Source of the DNA: Deltaproteobacteria bacterium
Lineage (GTDB): Bacteria > Desulfobacterota > Desulfobacteria > Desulfobacterales > UBA11574
DNA length: 5,827 bases
Reading direction: 5' to 3'
Assembly (NCBI GenBank): GCA_019314155.1
Contig: JAFCZV010000153.1
Location: 1 to 5,827, forward strand
Notes under the pieces: model-generated
The model's database searches: none
The model's input: only the letters and a program-made list of their open reading frames with translations
Told to the model about the DNA's origin: nothing
Program-made: the position numbers and the translations under genes
Part shown: piece after piece, positions 5,535 through 5,827 of the stretch
How the letters are laid out: each line of letters opens with the position of its first letter
Position numbering within the stretch: position 1 is the first letter of the stretch

Positions 5535-5827
5535 ATGCTAAAGAATTACAAAGATTTGAAAGTCTGGCAAAAGTCATACGAACTCTGTTTAGAGATCTAT
5601 AGAATAACAGCAAAATTCCCAAGGGAAGAAAACTTCACAAATAAGAAGATCTGTTGTGTCTATTCCTTCTAATATAGCAGAAGGATATGGAAGAAAGACA
5701 ACTCTGGATTACGTTAGGATGCTTTACATATCTTATGGTTCTGTTTGCGAATTGGAAACGCAGATATTATTAGCAGGGGATTTAGATTTAATTGAAAAAG
5801 GTGAATTGGGTACACTAAATAAAGCCA
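5535..5827 (+). pseudogene. 23S rRNA-intervening-sequence (four-helix-bundle) family protein, frameshifted, runs off right edge
   Basis: The opening MLKNYKDLKVWQKSYELCLE and then IYRITAKFPREE is the classic start of the 23S rRNA-intervening-sequence (IVP, four-helix-bundle) family, whose members also occur alone in many genomes and whose cellular role is unclear. After GAAGAA (5625-5630) the frame is lost and a stop follows at 5670-5672. From 5632, in another frame, the family continues as TSQIRRSVVSIPSNIAEGYG and then RKTTLDYVRMLYISYGSVCE, to the window edge. Between EE and TSQ the family usually has about four residues; here one nucleotide remains, so about 11 nt seem deleted. An ancestral AACTTC...ACTTCA would let ACTTC direct repeats explain such a loss. 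The intact downstream frame indicates a recent event. Adjacent repeats suggest a mobile or repeat-borne copy. Confidence 0.85.

Noticed and set aside
1..5827. CRISPR array, tRNA or rRNA gene
   Set aside because: No regularly spaced repeats with unique spacers, no cloverleaf pattern and no rRNA signature were found; the short heptamer and octamer arrays have no spacers.

Overview
The window carries most of an Rnf (Rhodobacter nitrogen fixation-type) ion-translocating membrane oxidoreductase operon on the minus strand, led by a small multihaem c-type cytochrome. The transcriptional order, from right to left, is pentahaem cytochrome c, rnfC, rnfD, rnfG, rnfE, rnfA and the first 34 codons of rnfB, which runs off the left edge. 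A c3-family cytochrome in front of rnfCDGEAB, together with the moderate base composition and repeat style, suggests a sulfate-reducing or related Desulfobacterota (former Deltaproteobacteria). That assignment is inferred from gene content only.

Layout: 1-102 is the rnfB start; 103-223 is a spacer with inverted arrays of 7-nt repeats; 224-2926 holds rnfA, E, G and D; 2919-4202 is rnfC. Next come a rho-independent terminator-like hairpin (4241-4277), the cytochrome gene (4276-4725) and a promoter candidate (4759-4787). From about 4788 to 5534 I see no convincing gene, but there are several small hairpins and short repeats. At 5535-5827 on the plus strand lies a frameshifted gene of the 23S rRNA-intervening-sequence (four-helix-bundle) family, cut by the right edge.

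In known Rnf complexes electrons from ferredoxin pass RnfB, a [2Fe-2S] centre between RnfA and RnfE, and covalent FMNs on RnfG and RnfD, then reach RnfC and NAD, with Na+ or H+ pumping. Here several subunits depart from the family pattern. RnfC keeps both [4Fe-4S] motifs but lacks the usual glycine-rich loop and GGEK motif of the flavin/NADH domain. RnfD has Tyr where the flavinylated Thr is expected. RnfA lacks about 23 residues just before its second cluster cysteine. RnfG and RnfE look canonical. With the haem protein, this suggests either an Rnf variant that exchanges electrons with a periplasmic cytochrome pool instead of NAD(H), or an operon under decay. Family comparisons were made from memory, without alignment or database search.
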